A DNA stretch of 64,000 nt from Okeania sp. SIO1I7. GTDB lineage: Bacteria > Cyanobacteriota > Cyanobacteriia > Cyanobacteriales > Microcoleaceae. Positions within the stretch are counted from its first letter, which is position 1, and each line of letters starts with the position of its first letter. The DNA is taken from NCBI GenBank assembly GCA_010672585.1, contig JAAHGF010000004.1, positions 28,821 to 92,820 of the forward strand, given 5' to 3'. The notes beneath the pieces are model-generated. The model did not search any database. It was not told where the DNA came from and saw only the letters and a list, made by a program, of their open reading frames with translations. Positions 1 through 8,949 of the stretch are shown here, one piece after another. A program made the translations under genes and the position numbers.

Positions 1-699
1 TTAGGTATTCACGAAGTTGCCCATCAAGTCTTGGCAAAACGTCACAATGTTCGCTTTAGTTGGCCATTTTTTCTCCCAGCTTGGCAAATTGGCAGTTTTG
101 GGTCTGTTAACCGTTTCGAGTCAGCAATTCCGAATAGGAAAGTGCTTTTTGATGTAGCTTTTGCTGGACCTGCTGCTGGAGGAATACTTTCTTTGACAAT
201 GCTATTGGTGGGTTTGTTGCTTTCCCACGAAGGTAGTATGTTTCAGATGCCATCCGAATTTTTCAGAGCTTCTGTTTTAGTAGGAACTTTAGCACGAGCG
301 ATTTTAGGTTCGGCGGTAAATCAAAATATAGTAGATGTTCACCCACTAGCAATTATCGGTTGGTTGGGTTTGGTAATTACAGCGCTAAATCTTATGCCTG
401 CAGGTCAGTTGGATGGCGGTAGAATTATTCAGGCAATTTATGCTCGGAAAGTTGCAGGTAGAGCAACATTTTTCACTTTTGTAGTTTTAGTCATTGCTTC
501 TTTGGTTAATCCTTTAGCATTGTATTGGGCGATTATTATTTTGGTATTACAGCGAAATTTGGAACGTCCTTGTTTAAATGAATTAATCGAACCTGACGAT
601 CTACGAGCTACTTTGTGTTTGTTCGCCTTGTTTATGGCGATCGCTACTTTATTTCCTTTAACTCCTGCTTTAGCTGCTCGGTTAGGGATAGGTGGTTAA
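1..699 (+). CDS. Site-2 protease, M50 family (5' end outside window)
   Basis: This is the C-terminal part of an intramembrane zinc metalloprotease. The reading frame is open from base 1, so the true start lies upstream. The zinc-binding HEVAH motif is encoded at bases 10-24, before the first internal ATG at 31. The second metal-ligand motif appears as NLMPAGQLDGGRI near bases 388-426, the LDG signature of M50 proteases. Several hydrophobic stretches surround both motifs, as expected for a multi-spanning membrane enzyme. The motif spacing and the NLMPAGQLDGG form resemble the EGY-type proteases of cyanobacteria and chloroplasts; that subfamily call is inference. In this family the enzyme cleaves membrane-spanning substrates within the bilayer. 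Both active-site motifs are present, so the protein is probably active. The substrate cannot be read from the context. Confidence 0.85.
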   Translation, partial: LGIHEVAHQVLAKRHNVRFSWPFFLPAWQIGSFGSVNRFESAIPNRKVLFDVAFAGPAAGGILSLTMLLVGLLLSHEGSMFQMPSEFFRASVLVGTLARAILGSAVNQNIVDVHPLAIIGWLGLVITALNLMPAGQLDGGRIIQAIYARKVAGRATFFTFVVLVIASLVNPLALYWAIIILVLQRNLERPCLNELIEPDDLRATLCLFALFMAIATLFPLTPALAARLGIGG

Positions 700-1223
700 G
701 TGGAAGTCAGAAGTCAGAAGTTAAAAGTCAGAAGTTAAAAGTTAAAAGTTAAACACAGGAGTCGGCATTCCCATGACTCCGAAACTTTGCCTGGTTCCGA
801 CCGCTTTTGACTAGCCTCCGGAAGAGGAGCTAAAGCTTTTCATGTCGGCGACAGCCGTTAGCGGAGCTTTGCCCTAGCAAAACGTCGTCGCGGGGTCCCA
901 TCCGCATTTATAGAAGCTATTTGGTATTTTTGCCTGGGATTAAGTTTTTGAGTTACCAGTCGGGAGTGGAATAGAGGTCATTTCAGTTATCAGTTAGCCT
1001 CCTATGGTGGGAACTGCCTTAACAGTTATCAGTACCTCTCTCTGCCTGTTTGCGCAGCATGACCTAGGAAAGTCAGAGGTTTGAAATATGGAACTTTATT
1101 TTTTCTTGTTTCTCCTTTAAAGCCTCTCCTTTAAACCTTTATTATTCGGTAATACAGGAAAAAGATTGAAAAATGCTTCTTTATTCCTCTACTTTTCAGA
1201 TTAAAATCAGATTTTTCCGGCTC
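700..1223. other. Intergenic repeat debris
   Basis: No convincing gene is present. Just after the protease stop there are short direct repeats of the type AGTCAGAAGTTAAAAGTTAA. Around 790-900 lies GC-richer palindromic debris, CGACCGCTTTTGACTAGC and following, related to the REP hairpin seen elsewhere in the window. From about 980 to 1100 there is a copy of the element beginning CATTTCAGTTATCAGTTA, which also occurs near 25128 and 41168. Confidence 0.55.
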
Positions 1224-1355
1224 TATAGCGCTGTGCGCAGGCAACAGCTCCGGAAAGCAACAGCTCATCTGGGGGAATAAATTGCTTATAATATAAGACT
1301 TTTAGCTATTTGGCCTCTCCTGCAATTTGTAAATATACCAGCGCTCATTGCTATA
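1224..1355 (+). repeat. Palindrome-ended repeat family C, copy 1
   Basis: About 130 bp with imperfect inverted ends, TATAGCGCTGTGCGC on the left and GCGCTCATTGCTATA on the right. The interior CAGGCAACAGCTC followed by GGGGGAATAA recurs in a second copy at 46336-46466, and a partial inverted copy lies near 21292-21381. It carries no plausible gene. The 75-codon frame at 1310-1537 starts inside it and runs into the neighbouring tandem repeat, so it is not a gene. Confidence 0.6.
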
Positions 1356-1407
1356 TCTATACTTCCTTACTTAGTTTAGTGGAAAATTACCAACATTTTC
1401 ATTGTGC

Positions 1408-2090
1408 GAAGCTCCAAAAAAATCGCGCGCCAAAGGAATTTTGGTTGCATCCTCACAATTTTTGTGATATCTTATCTAGTATAAGGGATTGTTCGGATAT
1501 ACACATGACTTTTTATTCAACCAAACTTCTAAACTAACAGACAATCAAAATATTCAGGAATTTTTCCAAGAGCAATAGCAGAAATATTTTCATGGTGAAA
1601 AGCTTCTAAAAATATTTGTTTTTTCCCGACCAAATCTTTCCATCCATACCTCTTGAGTGAAAAATCACCAATCAATATTTATTATCATTTTATGAAGCTT
1701 CTAAAAAGTCGCGCGTCAAAGGAATTTCGGTTGCATCCTCAAAATTTTTGTGATATCTTATCTAGTATAAGGGATTGTTCTGCTATACGCATGACTTTTT
1801 ATTCAACTAAACTTCTAAACTAACAGACAATCAAAATATTCAGGAATTTTTCCAAAAGCAATAGCAGAAATATTTTCATGGTGAAAAGCTCCTAAAAATA
1901 TTTGTTTTCCCCGACCGAATCTTTCCATCAATACCTCTTGAGTGAAAAAATCACCAATATTTATTATCATTGTGCGAAGCTCCAAAAAAACGCCGCTCAA
2001 AGGAATTTTGGTGGCATCCTCGCAATTTTTGTGATATCTTATCTAGTATAAGGGATTGTTCGGCTATACGCATGACTTTTTATTCAACTA
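1408..2090. repeat. 285-bp tandem repeat, about 2.4 copies, of decayed coding DNA
   Basis: The motif GAAGCTCC/GAAGCTTC begins units at 1408, 1694 and 1976, giving periods of 286 and 282 bases. Each unit contains TTGTGATATCTTATCTAGTA and CATGACTTTTTATTCAAC. Read on the minus strand, each unit holds a short frame beginning MRIAEQSLILDKISQK, then a frame ending KIPEYFDCLLV and a stop. Copies differ by substitutions and small indels that break the frames. It looks like tandem duplication of a gene fragment that is now decaying. The family is not recognised. Confidence 0.7.
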
Positions 2091-2144
2091 AAAAAATAGT
2101 ATAGTGAGTACGATCGCCAATGTTGTAGATAAGTTAAACTTAAA

Positions 2145-2229
2145 CGGAGAGGGTGGGATTCGAACCCACGGAAAGTCACCCTTCAACGAATTTCGAGTTC
2201 GCCGCATTCGACCACTCTGCCACCTCTCC
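2145..2229 (-). tRNA. tRNA-Ser (CGA)
   Basis: On the minus strand the sequence starts GGAGAGGTGGCAGAGTGG and ends GGTTCGAATCCCACC plus CTCTCC. The seven-base acceptor stem GGAGAGG/CCTCTCC is perfect, and the discriminator base is G, as in serine tRNAs. The anticodon stem GCGAA/TTCGT encloses the loop CTCGAAA, so the anticodon is CGA. A long variable arm, AAGGGTGACTTTCC, fits the class II type. CCA is not encoded. Confidence 0.93.
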
Positions 2230-2400
2230 ATCAAAAGTCAAAAGTCAAAATTTAAAATTAAAAAATGATAATTAAATTTCGATCTTCAGAAAATACACAT
2301 TTTTATATTATATAGCAAATCTGAATTGATTTATAAAAAATCCCGAATCCATAGCAATACGCAAATAGAGCGCGGACATTTCTCTACTCCCCTACTCCCT

Positions 2401-2533
2401 TACCGAATAATTAAGGTTTAAAGGCTCTCCTTTAAAGGAGAAACAAGAAAAAATTTTTATTATTAGTCAATCCTATCCGTTTTCACTCTTGAGGTAATTA
2501 TTAATTATTAATTATTAATTATTAATTGTTGAA
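2401..2533 (+). repeat. Repeat family A (ACCGAATAATTAA ... TTAATTA heptamers), copy 1
   Basis: This copy fills the gap between tRNA-Ser and comEC. It begins ACCGAATAATTAAGGTTT, contains the small hairpin CTCTCCTTTAAAGGAGA, then TCAATCCTATCCGTTTTC, and ends in a heptameric array (ATTATTA repeated) closing with AATTGTTGAA. At least twelve copies of this layout occur in the window in both orientations. It ends 15 bases from the comEC stop, so it could affect 3'-end formation of that transcript. Confidence 0.7.
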
Positions 2534-2547
2534 TCCCTACTGCCTCA

Positions 2548-5001
2548 TCAAAGTAAAGAACTATCAACCTTATCCGATTCTAAAGTAGTTTGAAAGCCCG
2601 TAGCAGGAGTCCATTGAATCGCACCATCACGACCAGTCCAAAATAGAAGAATATTATTTTCCTGGCAAAGTTCCACCATATCTGGATGGACAGAATCAGA
2701 CGAAGCGATCGCTACTTTTGGCCGAATAATATTCAACAACTCTGGATTTAACTTGTTCCCAGACCACCAAAGCACCTGAGTCTGCGGAAAACTTCTGGCA
2801 GCTAGTAACCGACTCTGTTCAGCCAATTTCACATCTCCCAATAATAACCACTTTTGGCCATGAATCATAAATTCTACGATGGGGGTCTCAGAATTAATTA
2901 ACTTCATCTGTATAGAACCCAATTCAACAGTTTGATTATTTACCAAAGTAAAATAATCAGCCCGACTAGCTCCCACAGCATCTAGCACAGGTTGGTTGTT
3001 AGTTTGATAATTCTTTTCATCATCAGCTTCCACATCATAAAATATCTTCACTCTCAAAGTATTCAAAATATCTGACCAACCACGACTCAAACCTTTTTGA
3101 GAATGAAGGGCAATAGACCAATTAATTCTATTAATACCTTGCTGGCGTAAAAATGGTAATACCATAAACCTGGCCGTATTTTCACCTCCAGAATTAATCA
3201 AAGTTACTTTCCGTCCATCTTGAATCACAAATACTGGTTCCTCAGATGAATCAAGAATCGTAGCTTGAAACACAGAAGCTCGAGTATACCAAAGAGGAAT
3301 AATAATGATAGCGATCGCCAAAATCACACCCCACTGCCAAAACTTTAGAGAAAGCTTTTTCTTGTTTCTCTGATTTACTTTTGGCGGTCTATTTCTCCAC
3401 AACCAAATACCAAAAATCAACCCATAAAGCACAACCAATTGATAAATTGATATAGCACCCACCGCCACTTGATTTCCTGGCAACGCGCTAAACAAATTTA
3501 CGATCTCTATTAAAACTCTGACTGGAAAATACAATATTCCAGCAATAAGACTACCTATATAAGGAGAAATCAAAGCCACTATGGCGCTGATAAAACCACC
3601 CAGTGTAATCACCGCAACTAAAGGCGCAGTAATAATATTCACAAAAATAGTATAGGGAGAGACAACATGAAAAACATATAGTAATAGAGGAAGAGTCCAA
3701 ATAGAAGCAGCGATCGGAATAGCAACTAGAGATGCAATACCAGAGGGCAACCAATCCAAGCGTTCCATTAATGGTGGCGCTGTTACCAACAATCCGAAAG
3801 TGGCCAAGAAACTCAACTGAAATCCTAAATCCCAAATCCATAAAGGATTGATTAATAGTAGAAAAGTTGCAGCCACAACTAAAGAAGCTAATGGTTGAAC
3901 CTGACGTTGGGAAACGATCGCAATCAAAGCAGCTAACCCCATAAATGCTGCTCGTAATACTGAAGGCGAAATACCTGCTAAACCAACATAAATAATTAAA
4001 GTTAGGATGCCAAAACAAAATCTTGCTCCAGGAGGAAAGCTTTTAGTCAAAGTCAGCACCACACCCAAAATTAAGGAAATATGAAAACCTGATGCTGCTA
4101 ATACATGAGCCAACCCTACTTTGACAAACTTATCTCGTAATTGATAAGACAAATCTACAGCTCTACGACCTAATACCATTGCACTCACAAGAGGACCCTC
4201 TGGTACACCCAAAGAACTCACATGAGAGCGAATAATTCGTTGTCGTATCCGACTTAATCCCCAAGTATTAGTATTTTCTTGGTTGGTGATGGTGAGTTTA
4301 TAACCTGTAATCCCAGCAAAAGCACCTTTTCTAGCCAAGTAAGCACGAAAATCAAACCCTCCAGGATTAGTTGCTGGTGATGGTTTGTATAAAGATCCAG
4401 TAATTGCTACTGCTTCACCAGGATAGACACCTGTTGCTTGTAATAGAGGAACTGTGACATAAAGTTTACCCGTAACGTCTTGGTGTACATTGGCCGAACC
4501 ATCAGTACCTACTATTTCACTCACTTGAGTTACATTTAGCCACAATTGTGCTTTTTCTGAGCGAGTCTTGCGGGGAAGAGAAAGCACTTTTCCACGAACA
4601 GTAACTACTTGTTGTTGGGAGTCACCATCAACAGGAATTATTTTACTAACGTCATCTATTGATGGTTGGGGTACTCGGACTAAAAAATAAAAACTAGCAA
4701 GAAAAGCGACCGCTCCTGCAGTTATCCACAACCAATTTGAATTTAGCAGAGATTTTCTCGTTCTGTTTGGGAGTAAATCTGGAAACTGACCATTTCTGAG
4801 TAAGTCTTCAGTATTAATTTTTTGCTGAGAAGTTGCTATGATTTTACTCGATCTTCGTAAGTTTTGTCGGTATCCTTGTTGTACGATAATTGCTAAGACT
4901 AACCCCACAGTTAGCATACCATATATACCCCAAGGAACAATGGTAGATACTAACCCTAATATGTAAGCTAGGCTAATGACAATTGCTACAGCTTGATTCA
5001 T
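2548..5001 (-). CDS. comEC: ComEC/Rec2 family DNA-uptake channel protein
   Basis: An 817-residue polytopic membrane protein. The N-terminal region (to about 260) carries two to three membrane helices and a soluble DUF4131-type OB-like domain. The central Competence domain (about 260-560) contains KVGLAHVLAASGFHISLILG and LRAAFMG, characteristic of ComEC, followed by many membrane helices. The C-terminal part (about 590-800) has the metallo-beta-lactamase layout, but its metal motif is gone: where active homologues have a TH.H.DH loop, this protein has ALHSQKGLSRGW. In transformable bacteria ComEC forms the inner-membrane channel for single-stranded DNA. The degenerate C-terminal domain may be structural only. 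The gene stands alone. No comEA or pilus genes are in the window. Confidence 0.92.
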   Translation of the reverse strand: MNQAVAIVISLAYILGLVSTIVPWGIYGMLTVGLVLAIIVQQGYRQNLRRSSKIIATSQQKINTEDLLRNGQFPDLLPNRTRKSLLNSNWLWITAGAVAFLASFYFLVRVPQPSIDDVSKIIPVDGDSQQQVVTVRGKVLSLPRKTRSEKAQLWLNVTQVSEIVGTDGSANVHQDVTGKLYVTVPLLQATGVYPGEAVAITGSLYKPSPATNPGGFDFRAYLARKGAFAGITGYKLTITNQENTNTWGLSRIRQRIIRSHVSSLGVPEGPLVSAMVLGRRAVDLSYQLRDKFVKVGLAHVLAASGFHISLILGVVLTLTKSFPPGARFCFGILTLIIYVGLAGISPSVLRAAFMGLAALIAIVSQRQVQPLASLVVAATFLLLINPLWIWDLGFQLSFLATFGLLVTAPPLMERLDWLPSGIASLVAIPIAASIWTLPLLLYVFHVVSPYTIFVNIITAPLVAVITLGGFISAIVALISPYIGSLIAGILYFPVRVLIEIVNLFSALPGNQVAVGAISIYQLVVLYGLIFGIWLWRNRPPKVNQRNKKKLSLKFWQWGVILAIAIIIIPLWYTRASVFQATILDSSEEPVFVIQDGRKVTLINSGGENTARFMVLPFLRQQGINRINWSIALHSQKGLSRGWSDILNTLRVKIFYDVEADDEKNYQTNNQPVLDAVGASRADYFTLVNNQTVELGSIQMKLINSETPIVEFMIHGQKWLLLGDVKLAEQSRLLAARSFPQTQVLWWSGNKLNPELLNIIRPKVAIASSDSVHPDMVELCQENNILLFWTGRDGAIQWTPATGFQTTLESDKVDSSLL

Positions 5002-5104
5002 ATTTCATTGAAGAAGGAAGAAGGTAGAAGGAAGAAGGAAGAAGGGAAAATTGCTTATGGATTCAAAAACCACAAACAATTTTAAGTACCCCCGTTAAAT
5101 AATT

Positions 5105-5284
5105 TATAGAAGCCATTTGGTATCTATTTAACAAGTTACAAGTTCAATACCCATCTAGGTTTTATGATTCTGGCAGTCATTTTTCATAATTTTTCGGTTT
5201 CCTGAACCCTGATAGTTGTTAGGCTCCTTAAAACGGCTTTCCTGAAGCCTTTGTATTTCAAGAAAAGATACCAAATTGGTTCTA
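5105..5284. repeat. Imperfect inverted-repeat element
   Basis: The gap upstream of comEC contains a roughly 180-bp element with ends TATAGAAGCCATTTGGTATC and, at the other end, GATACCAAATTGGTTCTATA, which are approximate inverted complements. Its interior encodes nothing recognisable. A fragment of the same end, ATAGAAGCTATTTGGTAT, is seen near 910. Confidence 0.5.
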
Positions 5285-5286
5285 TA

Positions 5287-5385
5287 GGACTTACGCACTT
5301 CAAGGTATTTCCGTCATTGCGACCCATAGGGAAGCAATCTCAAGTCCTAGTTTTTCTTACGTTAGTCAACCTTATGCGTAAGTCC
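5287..5385 (+). repeat. TA-flanked MITE (GGACTTACGCA ends), copy 1
   Basis: A 99-bp element with terminal inverted repeats GGACTTACGCA and TGCGTAAGTCC, flanked on both sides by TA. TA duplication is the hallmark of IS630/Tc1-mariner type transposition, so it is probably a non-autonomous derivative. A second copy in opposite orientation lies at 52415-52504 and shares the interior GGGAAGCAATCTCAA. A third, with a different interior, lies at 53870-53956. Confidence 0.75.
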
Positions 5386-5389
5386 TAAT

Positions 5390-5866
5390 TTAGATAGCTA
5401 AACCAAGTCTTAGACCTAATACTGCATGAACAAACATGATACAAAGTGCGATGCTACCAAGGTAAGCGTGAGTAGTAAGCAATACAGCTTGATTTCCAGC
5501 AAATTTTGTCAGGGAGATCAAACCATTTGTTGCTAGTAGCACTAATACTGCTGAACCAGTCCAAAAATGAGGGATTTCAAATATTTGCTGTTCCTGCATC
5601 ACAAGAGATAATATTCCACCGGTATAACCTAATGCCATAAATAAAAACATAAATGGTGCCATCTTACGATGGTTAGAGGCACTTTCAACAGCTATCGCTT
5701 CATCAGTAACTACTCTTCTACGCCATCCAGTAAAACCCACAAAGCTACCCATTACAAACACAACGATCCCCATCATCAATGGATGTCCCCAATGTACAAT
5801 TGGTTCTGGCGTACCGAAATTGCGGAAGATGTCAGCTATTGGTTCTAAATATTCTCTGATTTCCAT
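5390..5866 (-). CDS. DUF4079 family membrane protein
   Basis: 158 residues with about four hydrophobic helices (roughly 27-45, 72-90, 103-120 and 132-152). The N-terminal IVHWGHPLMMGIVVFVMGSF and the internal MFLFMALGYTGGILSLVMQ match the DUF4079 proteins common in cyanobacteria and some plastid lineages. Histidines fall within the helices (HWGHP, HAYLGS, FVHAVLG), a pattern reminiscent of haem-binding four-helix membrane proteins, but haem binding is only an inference. The gene is monocistronic, and its stop lies 4 bp from a TA-flanked MITE. No function is established that can be read from this sequence. Confidence 0.8.
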   Translation of the reverse strand: MEIREYLEPIADIFRNFGTPEPIVHWGHPLMMGIVVFVMGSFVGFTGWRRRVVTDEAIAVESASNHRKMAPFMFLFMALGYTGGILSLVMQEQQIFEIPHFWTGSAVLVLLATNGLISLTKFAGNQAVLLTTHAYLGSIALCIMFVHAVLGLRLGLAI

Positions 5867-5904
5867 TTCTTTCTCTAGTGGTAGTTTTTGCTTTATTATT
5901 CAAA

Positions 5905-6154
5905 GTTTAACTTCCCTGGCGGGAAGTCCCGCGCTCTCCTTCGGGAGAGCGGAGGGATGGGAAAGCCAGGGCAAAGAGTCGGATACCTCCACAAATAAAA
6001 CCTTCCTATACCCTTGACAAACTAGGAGGTATGCATGTTATTATCAAAGTCAACACAGGGGTAGGACATCACCTCTGTTAAAATAGCGGTTATTTTTTTC
6101 ATGACTGAAGAATCCCCTGTTGTCGCGCTATGCGCAACGTCGGGAGTATGTCAA
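5905..6154 (+). mobile_element. Remnant of an IS200/IS605-type element (both ends, no transposase)
   Basis: The stretch from 5867 to 6484 has no gene. It contains the palindromes CTTCCCTGGCGGGAAG (5911-5926) and GCTCTCCTTCGGGAGAGC (5933-5950). Near 6111-6154 comes AATCCCCTGTTGTCGCG and then CGTCGGGAGTATGTCAAG. That right-hand structure has the same form as the end of the intact TnpB element at 11046-11085 (AATCCCCGTGACTTGAGT...GGGGAGTAGTCAAT). It reads as an internally deleted IS605-type element, or a non-autonomous derivative. Confidence 0.5.
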
Positions 6155-6428
6155 GTTTATCAAAATAATTGTGTCTAATATCATGTCTCTTTGAATAACC
6201 ACAATAAAAAATTTAGGGAGCAGGGAAGCAGAGGAAATTTGTTTGCTACACATTCCGCACCGAAAAAATATTCTCTCAAAACAAGAAGATTTTTATTATG
6301 GCTAATTAATGATACTTGATATCAAACCCCGCCTTTTAAGGCGATTTTTTTTTCGGAGGTTTGCTCAAATCCCCATTACAAAAACAACTTTTGACTTTTG
6401 AATTATGACTTCGTTAAGCTGCTGCTTC

Positions 6429-6510
6429 ACCGAATAATTAAGCTTTAAATCCTCTTCTTTTTAGGGAAAGGTAATTGTTAATTATTAATTATTAATTATT
6501 AATTGTTGAA
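6429..6510 (+). repeat. Repeat family A, copy 2, overlapping the glyQ 3' end
   Basis: A short copy: ACCGAATAATTAAGCTTTAA, a small hairpin region, then the ATTATTA heptamer array ending AATTGTTGAA at 6510. The stop codon of glyQ (6485-6487) lies inside the array, so the element supplies the last codons of that gene. Confidence 0.7.
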
Positions 6511-7393
6511 CCTGACCTTCTGGGTTAGCTTTCAGCAATGGAAAGTTAAGACTTTCCCGTTGTTGTAAATAAAGTTGACCGACTTTGCGTGCTAGATTAC
6601 GAATTCTGCCAATGTAACGAGTACGTTCGGTGACAGAAATTACGCCTCTAGCATCAAGTAAGTTAAAACTATGAGAACATTTGAGAACGTAATCAAGACT
6701 TGGTAAAACCAATCCTTGTTTTGTTAGTTGTTCAGCTTCTTTTTCATAGAGACCAAAGAGGGTAAATAAAAACTCAGGATTAGATGCCTCAAAATTATAG
6801 GTACATTGTTCAATTTCTCCCTGAAGATAAACGTCTCCATAAGTTACCTTATCAGTCCAAGCTATTTTTGTAATCGCATCTACTTCTTGGAGATACATGG
6901 CAAGGCGTTCTAAACCATAAGTAATTTCGATACACACTGGTCGGCAATCTATACTACCACATTGTTGAAAATAGGTAAACTGCGTAATTTCCATGCCATC
7001 AAGCCAAACCTCCCAACCTACTCCCCAAGCTCCTAGAGTAGGAGATTCCCAGTTGTCTTCTACAAAACGAATATCATGGTCTTCTGGGCGAATACCCAGA
7101 GCACGGAGGGAGTCTAGATAAACATCCTGAATGTTATTGGGAGAAGGTTTGATCAGGACTTGATATTGGTAGTAGTGTTGGAAGCGGTTGGGGTTTTCCC
7201 CATAACGTCCATCAGTAGGACGACGACAGGGTTCGACATAAGCAACTGACCAAGGTTCAGGACCGATCGCCCGCAGAAATGTGTGGGGATTCATTGTACC
7301 TGCTCCTTTTTCAGTATCATAAGGTTGAGCGATGAGACAGCCGCGATCGCTCCAGAACTGATTTAAGGTAGCTATGACTGATTGGAAATTCAC
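6485..7393 (-). CDS. glyQ: Glycyl-tRNA synthetase alpha subunit
   Basis: A 302-residue class II aminoacyl-tRNA synthetase subunit that charges tRNA-Gly together with GlyS. The N-terminus reads [20 protein letters not shown], followed by [20 protein letters not shown] and the motif-2 region [19 protein letters not shown]. The central [19 protein letters not shown] and [16 protein letters not shown] are typical of GlyQ. Length is normal for the family. The last residues, QQLIINN, are encoded by the heptamer array of a family A repeat that overlaps the stop, so the native C-terminus has probably been replaced. glyS is not adjacent, as is usual in cyanobacteria. Confidence 0.97.
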   Translation of the reverse strand: MNFQSVIATLNQFWSDRGCLIAQPYDTEKGAGTMNPHTFLRAIGPEPWSVAYVEPCRRPTDGRYGENPNRFQHYYQYQVLIKPSPNNIQDVYLDSLRALGIRPEDHDIRFVEDNWESPTLGAWGVGWEVWLDGMEITQFTYFQQCGSIDCRPVCIEITYGLERLAMYLQEVDAITKIAWTDKVTYGDVYLQGEIEQCTYNFEASNPEFLFTLFGLYEKEAEQLTKQGLVLPSLDYVLKCSHSFNLLDARGVISVTERTRYIGRIRNLARKVGQLYLQQRESLNFPLLKANPEGQVQQLIINN

Positions 7394-7596
7394 AGACTTT
7401 TATTTGATTTTGAGTTTATTTGAAATCAGAGATTTTCAACATCTTGGGAGCAAACACTCTTGCGATTTTCCCAATTTCCACCTTCTTGTAACATAAAACA
7501 ATTACCTTGTCAACTCCCATTATCCCCTGTTCGGGGCAACATTCCCTTCTAAACGTTTACTGCTGAGTGCTGACTGCTGAAGTGCTGACCGCTTTT

Positions 7597-8949
7597 TTAA
7601 CGTCGTACCTTACCTAAAGCGATCGTGACATCCATAAGCATATTCATTGCTAAATCTTTACCAGGACAGATGCGTCCAGCACTACGATCGCCTACAGAAT
7701 GGAAACCCATGTGGAAAGGGCAAAGATTTTCTCGGTTGGCATCAAATTGATAGGTTGTCGGACCCCAAAAGTTCTCGTCTAATAATCCTAAGCTCATAGG
7801 AATTAATATTTTTGTACCAGTAGGAAAAGTTCGATATCTGCCAGCTATTGTCACTGTAAAAGCATCGGTTGCTATTTTATGGGAGGCGATAACTGGTGCC
7901 AAGAGACGGGAACATTCTAAGAGATATAGTCGCACAGACTCTCGGTTGTCGAGGTCAAGTTCATCCCAATAATGAGTAGGGTTAATTTCAGATGTATTTC
8001 TACCTTTGTAGGCAGGAAGAGGTTGATCGCCCATGGCAGTTTTACCAAGATGTAGAGGACCTTGTAAAGCTGCTATACTCATAATAGATGTCATCAGTTT
8101 GGCTAATTCTCGTCTTGTCATGCCATTATACTGATCGCTCTGTTCGTTAAAGTTGGCTAAGACAGGAGAATTTTCATATATGGTTGCTGCTTGCTCGATC
8201 AACTCTGAAATTTTTCCATGCCCAAATATGTTTAACTTTTCTAAGATAGTACTAACACCTGCAAAGTAGCGCAGTGTACCCTGGCGTGTATAGTGTAAAT
8301 CTGTGAGGAAGTCCATCGTAACCTGATCGTTAGGGTCTAAGTCAAATAAAACATAGTGAAGATATTCAATCAGAAACCGTTTCCAACCCCGCTTATCCTC
8401 GCTAAAGAAAGCTCCACCAGGACCGTGAGACATATCTATATAATCTGCTGCCAACTTTTCAATAAGTTGTCTGGCGATCGCATCTTGCTGACGTGCTATT
8501 GAGGAATCATTGAGAATATAATCCTGTAAACATCTGCGGAAAGCTTCATGGTCATTACTACCTGTTGCTTCCTCGTCTGAAAGTGCTAGTAGGAAAACAT
8601 TTCTGCCACCTACATCTTGATTAGGCAAATGATTTGCTTCTAGTAGGATGGTGGCTAGGCGCCATGTTCGAGCTTGTGGAGAAGTCAGTGCTGTTTCTAT
8701 GGCTTCAAATTCTCCCATTACTACCTGGCCAGCACAACAAAAGTTTGGTCCTAAAACTAGGCGTTTCTGGTCTAGGTATGTAGGAATATTTGCTGCTAAA
8801 CCTTCTATGAAGATAATTATTGGCAGCAAGACTTTGCTAAAGATATTTTCTGGATGTTGGAGTGCCCAGATTTGAAAATTATTCAGCCCAATATCTATTA
8901 ATGATGGTTTATGGGTTGGTTGTTGTCTTGGTGGTGTGCTTGGAGTCAT
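7597..8949 (-). CDS. Cytochrome P450-like haem protein (CYP74-like haem loop)
   Basis: I recognise a P450-type C-terminal core. There is an ExxR-type motif, LLECSRLLAPV, and about 80 residues later a cysteine loop, FHSVGDRSAGRICPGKDLA, whose CPGKDL form resembles the CYP74 (allene oxide synthase and hydroperoxide lyase) haem loop more than the classical FGxGxxxCxG. A canonical oxygen-activating I-helix is not obvious, which also fits CYP74-like isomerases or peroxygenases. The substrate is unknown; fatty-acid hydroperoxides are a guess. I prefer the ATG at 8949 because GAGAG lies about 8 bases upstream of it. A longer form could start at 9009 (470 residues). A small gene, at 9123, is transcribed divergently. 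Confidence 0.65.
   Translation of the reverse strand: MTPSTPPRQQPTHKPSLIDIGLNNFQIWALQHPENIFSKVLLPIIIFIEGLAANIPTYLDQKRLVLGPNFCCAGQVVMGEFEAIETALTSPQARTWRLATILLEANHLPNQDVGGRNVFLLALSDEEATGSNDHEAFRRCLQDYILNDSSIARQQDAIARQLIEKLAADYIDMSHGPGGAFFSEDKRGWKRFLIEYLHYVLFDLDPNDQVTMDFLTDLHYTRQGTLRYFAGVSTILEKLNIFGHGKISELIEQAATIYENSPVLANFNEQSDQYNGMTRRELAKLMTSIMSIAALQGPLHLGKTAMGDQPLPAYKGRNTSEINPTHYWDELDLDNRESVRLYLLECSRLLAPVIASHKIATDAFTVTIAGRYRTFPTGTKILIPMSLGLLDENFWGPTTYQFDANRENLCPFHMGFHSVGDRSAGRICPGKDLAMNMLMDVTIALGKVRR

Noticed and set aside
1310..1537. 75-residue protein gene
   Set aside because: The frame spans the end of one repeat element and the start of a tandem repeat and has no protein-like composition.
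3551..4018. 155-residue minus-strand gene
   Set aside because: Out-of-frame shadow within comEC.
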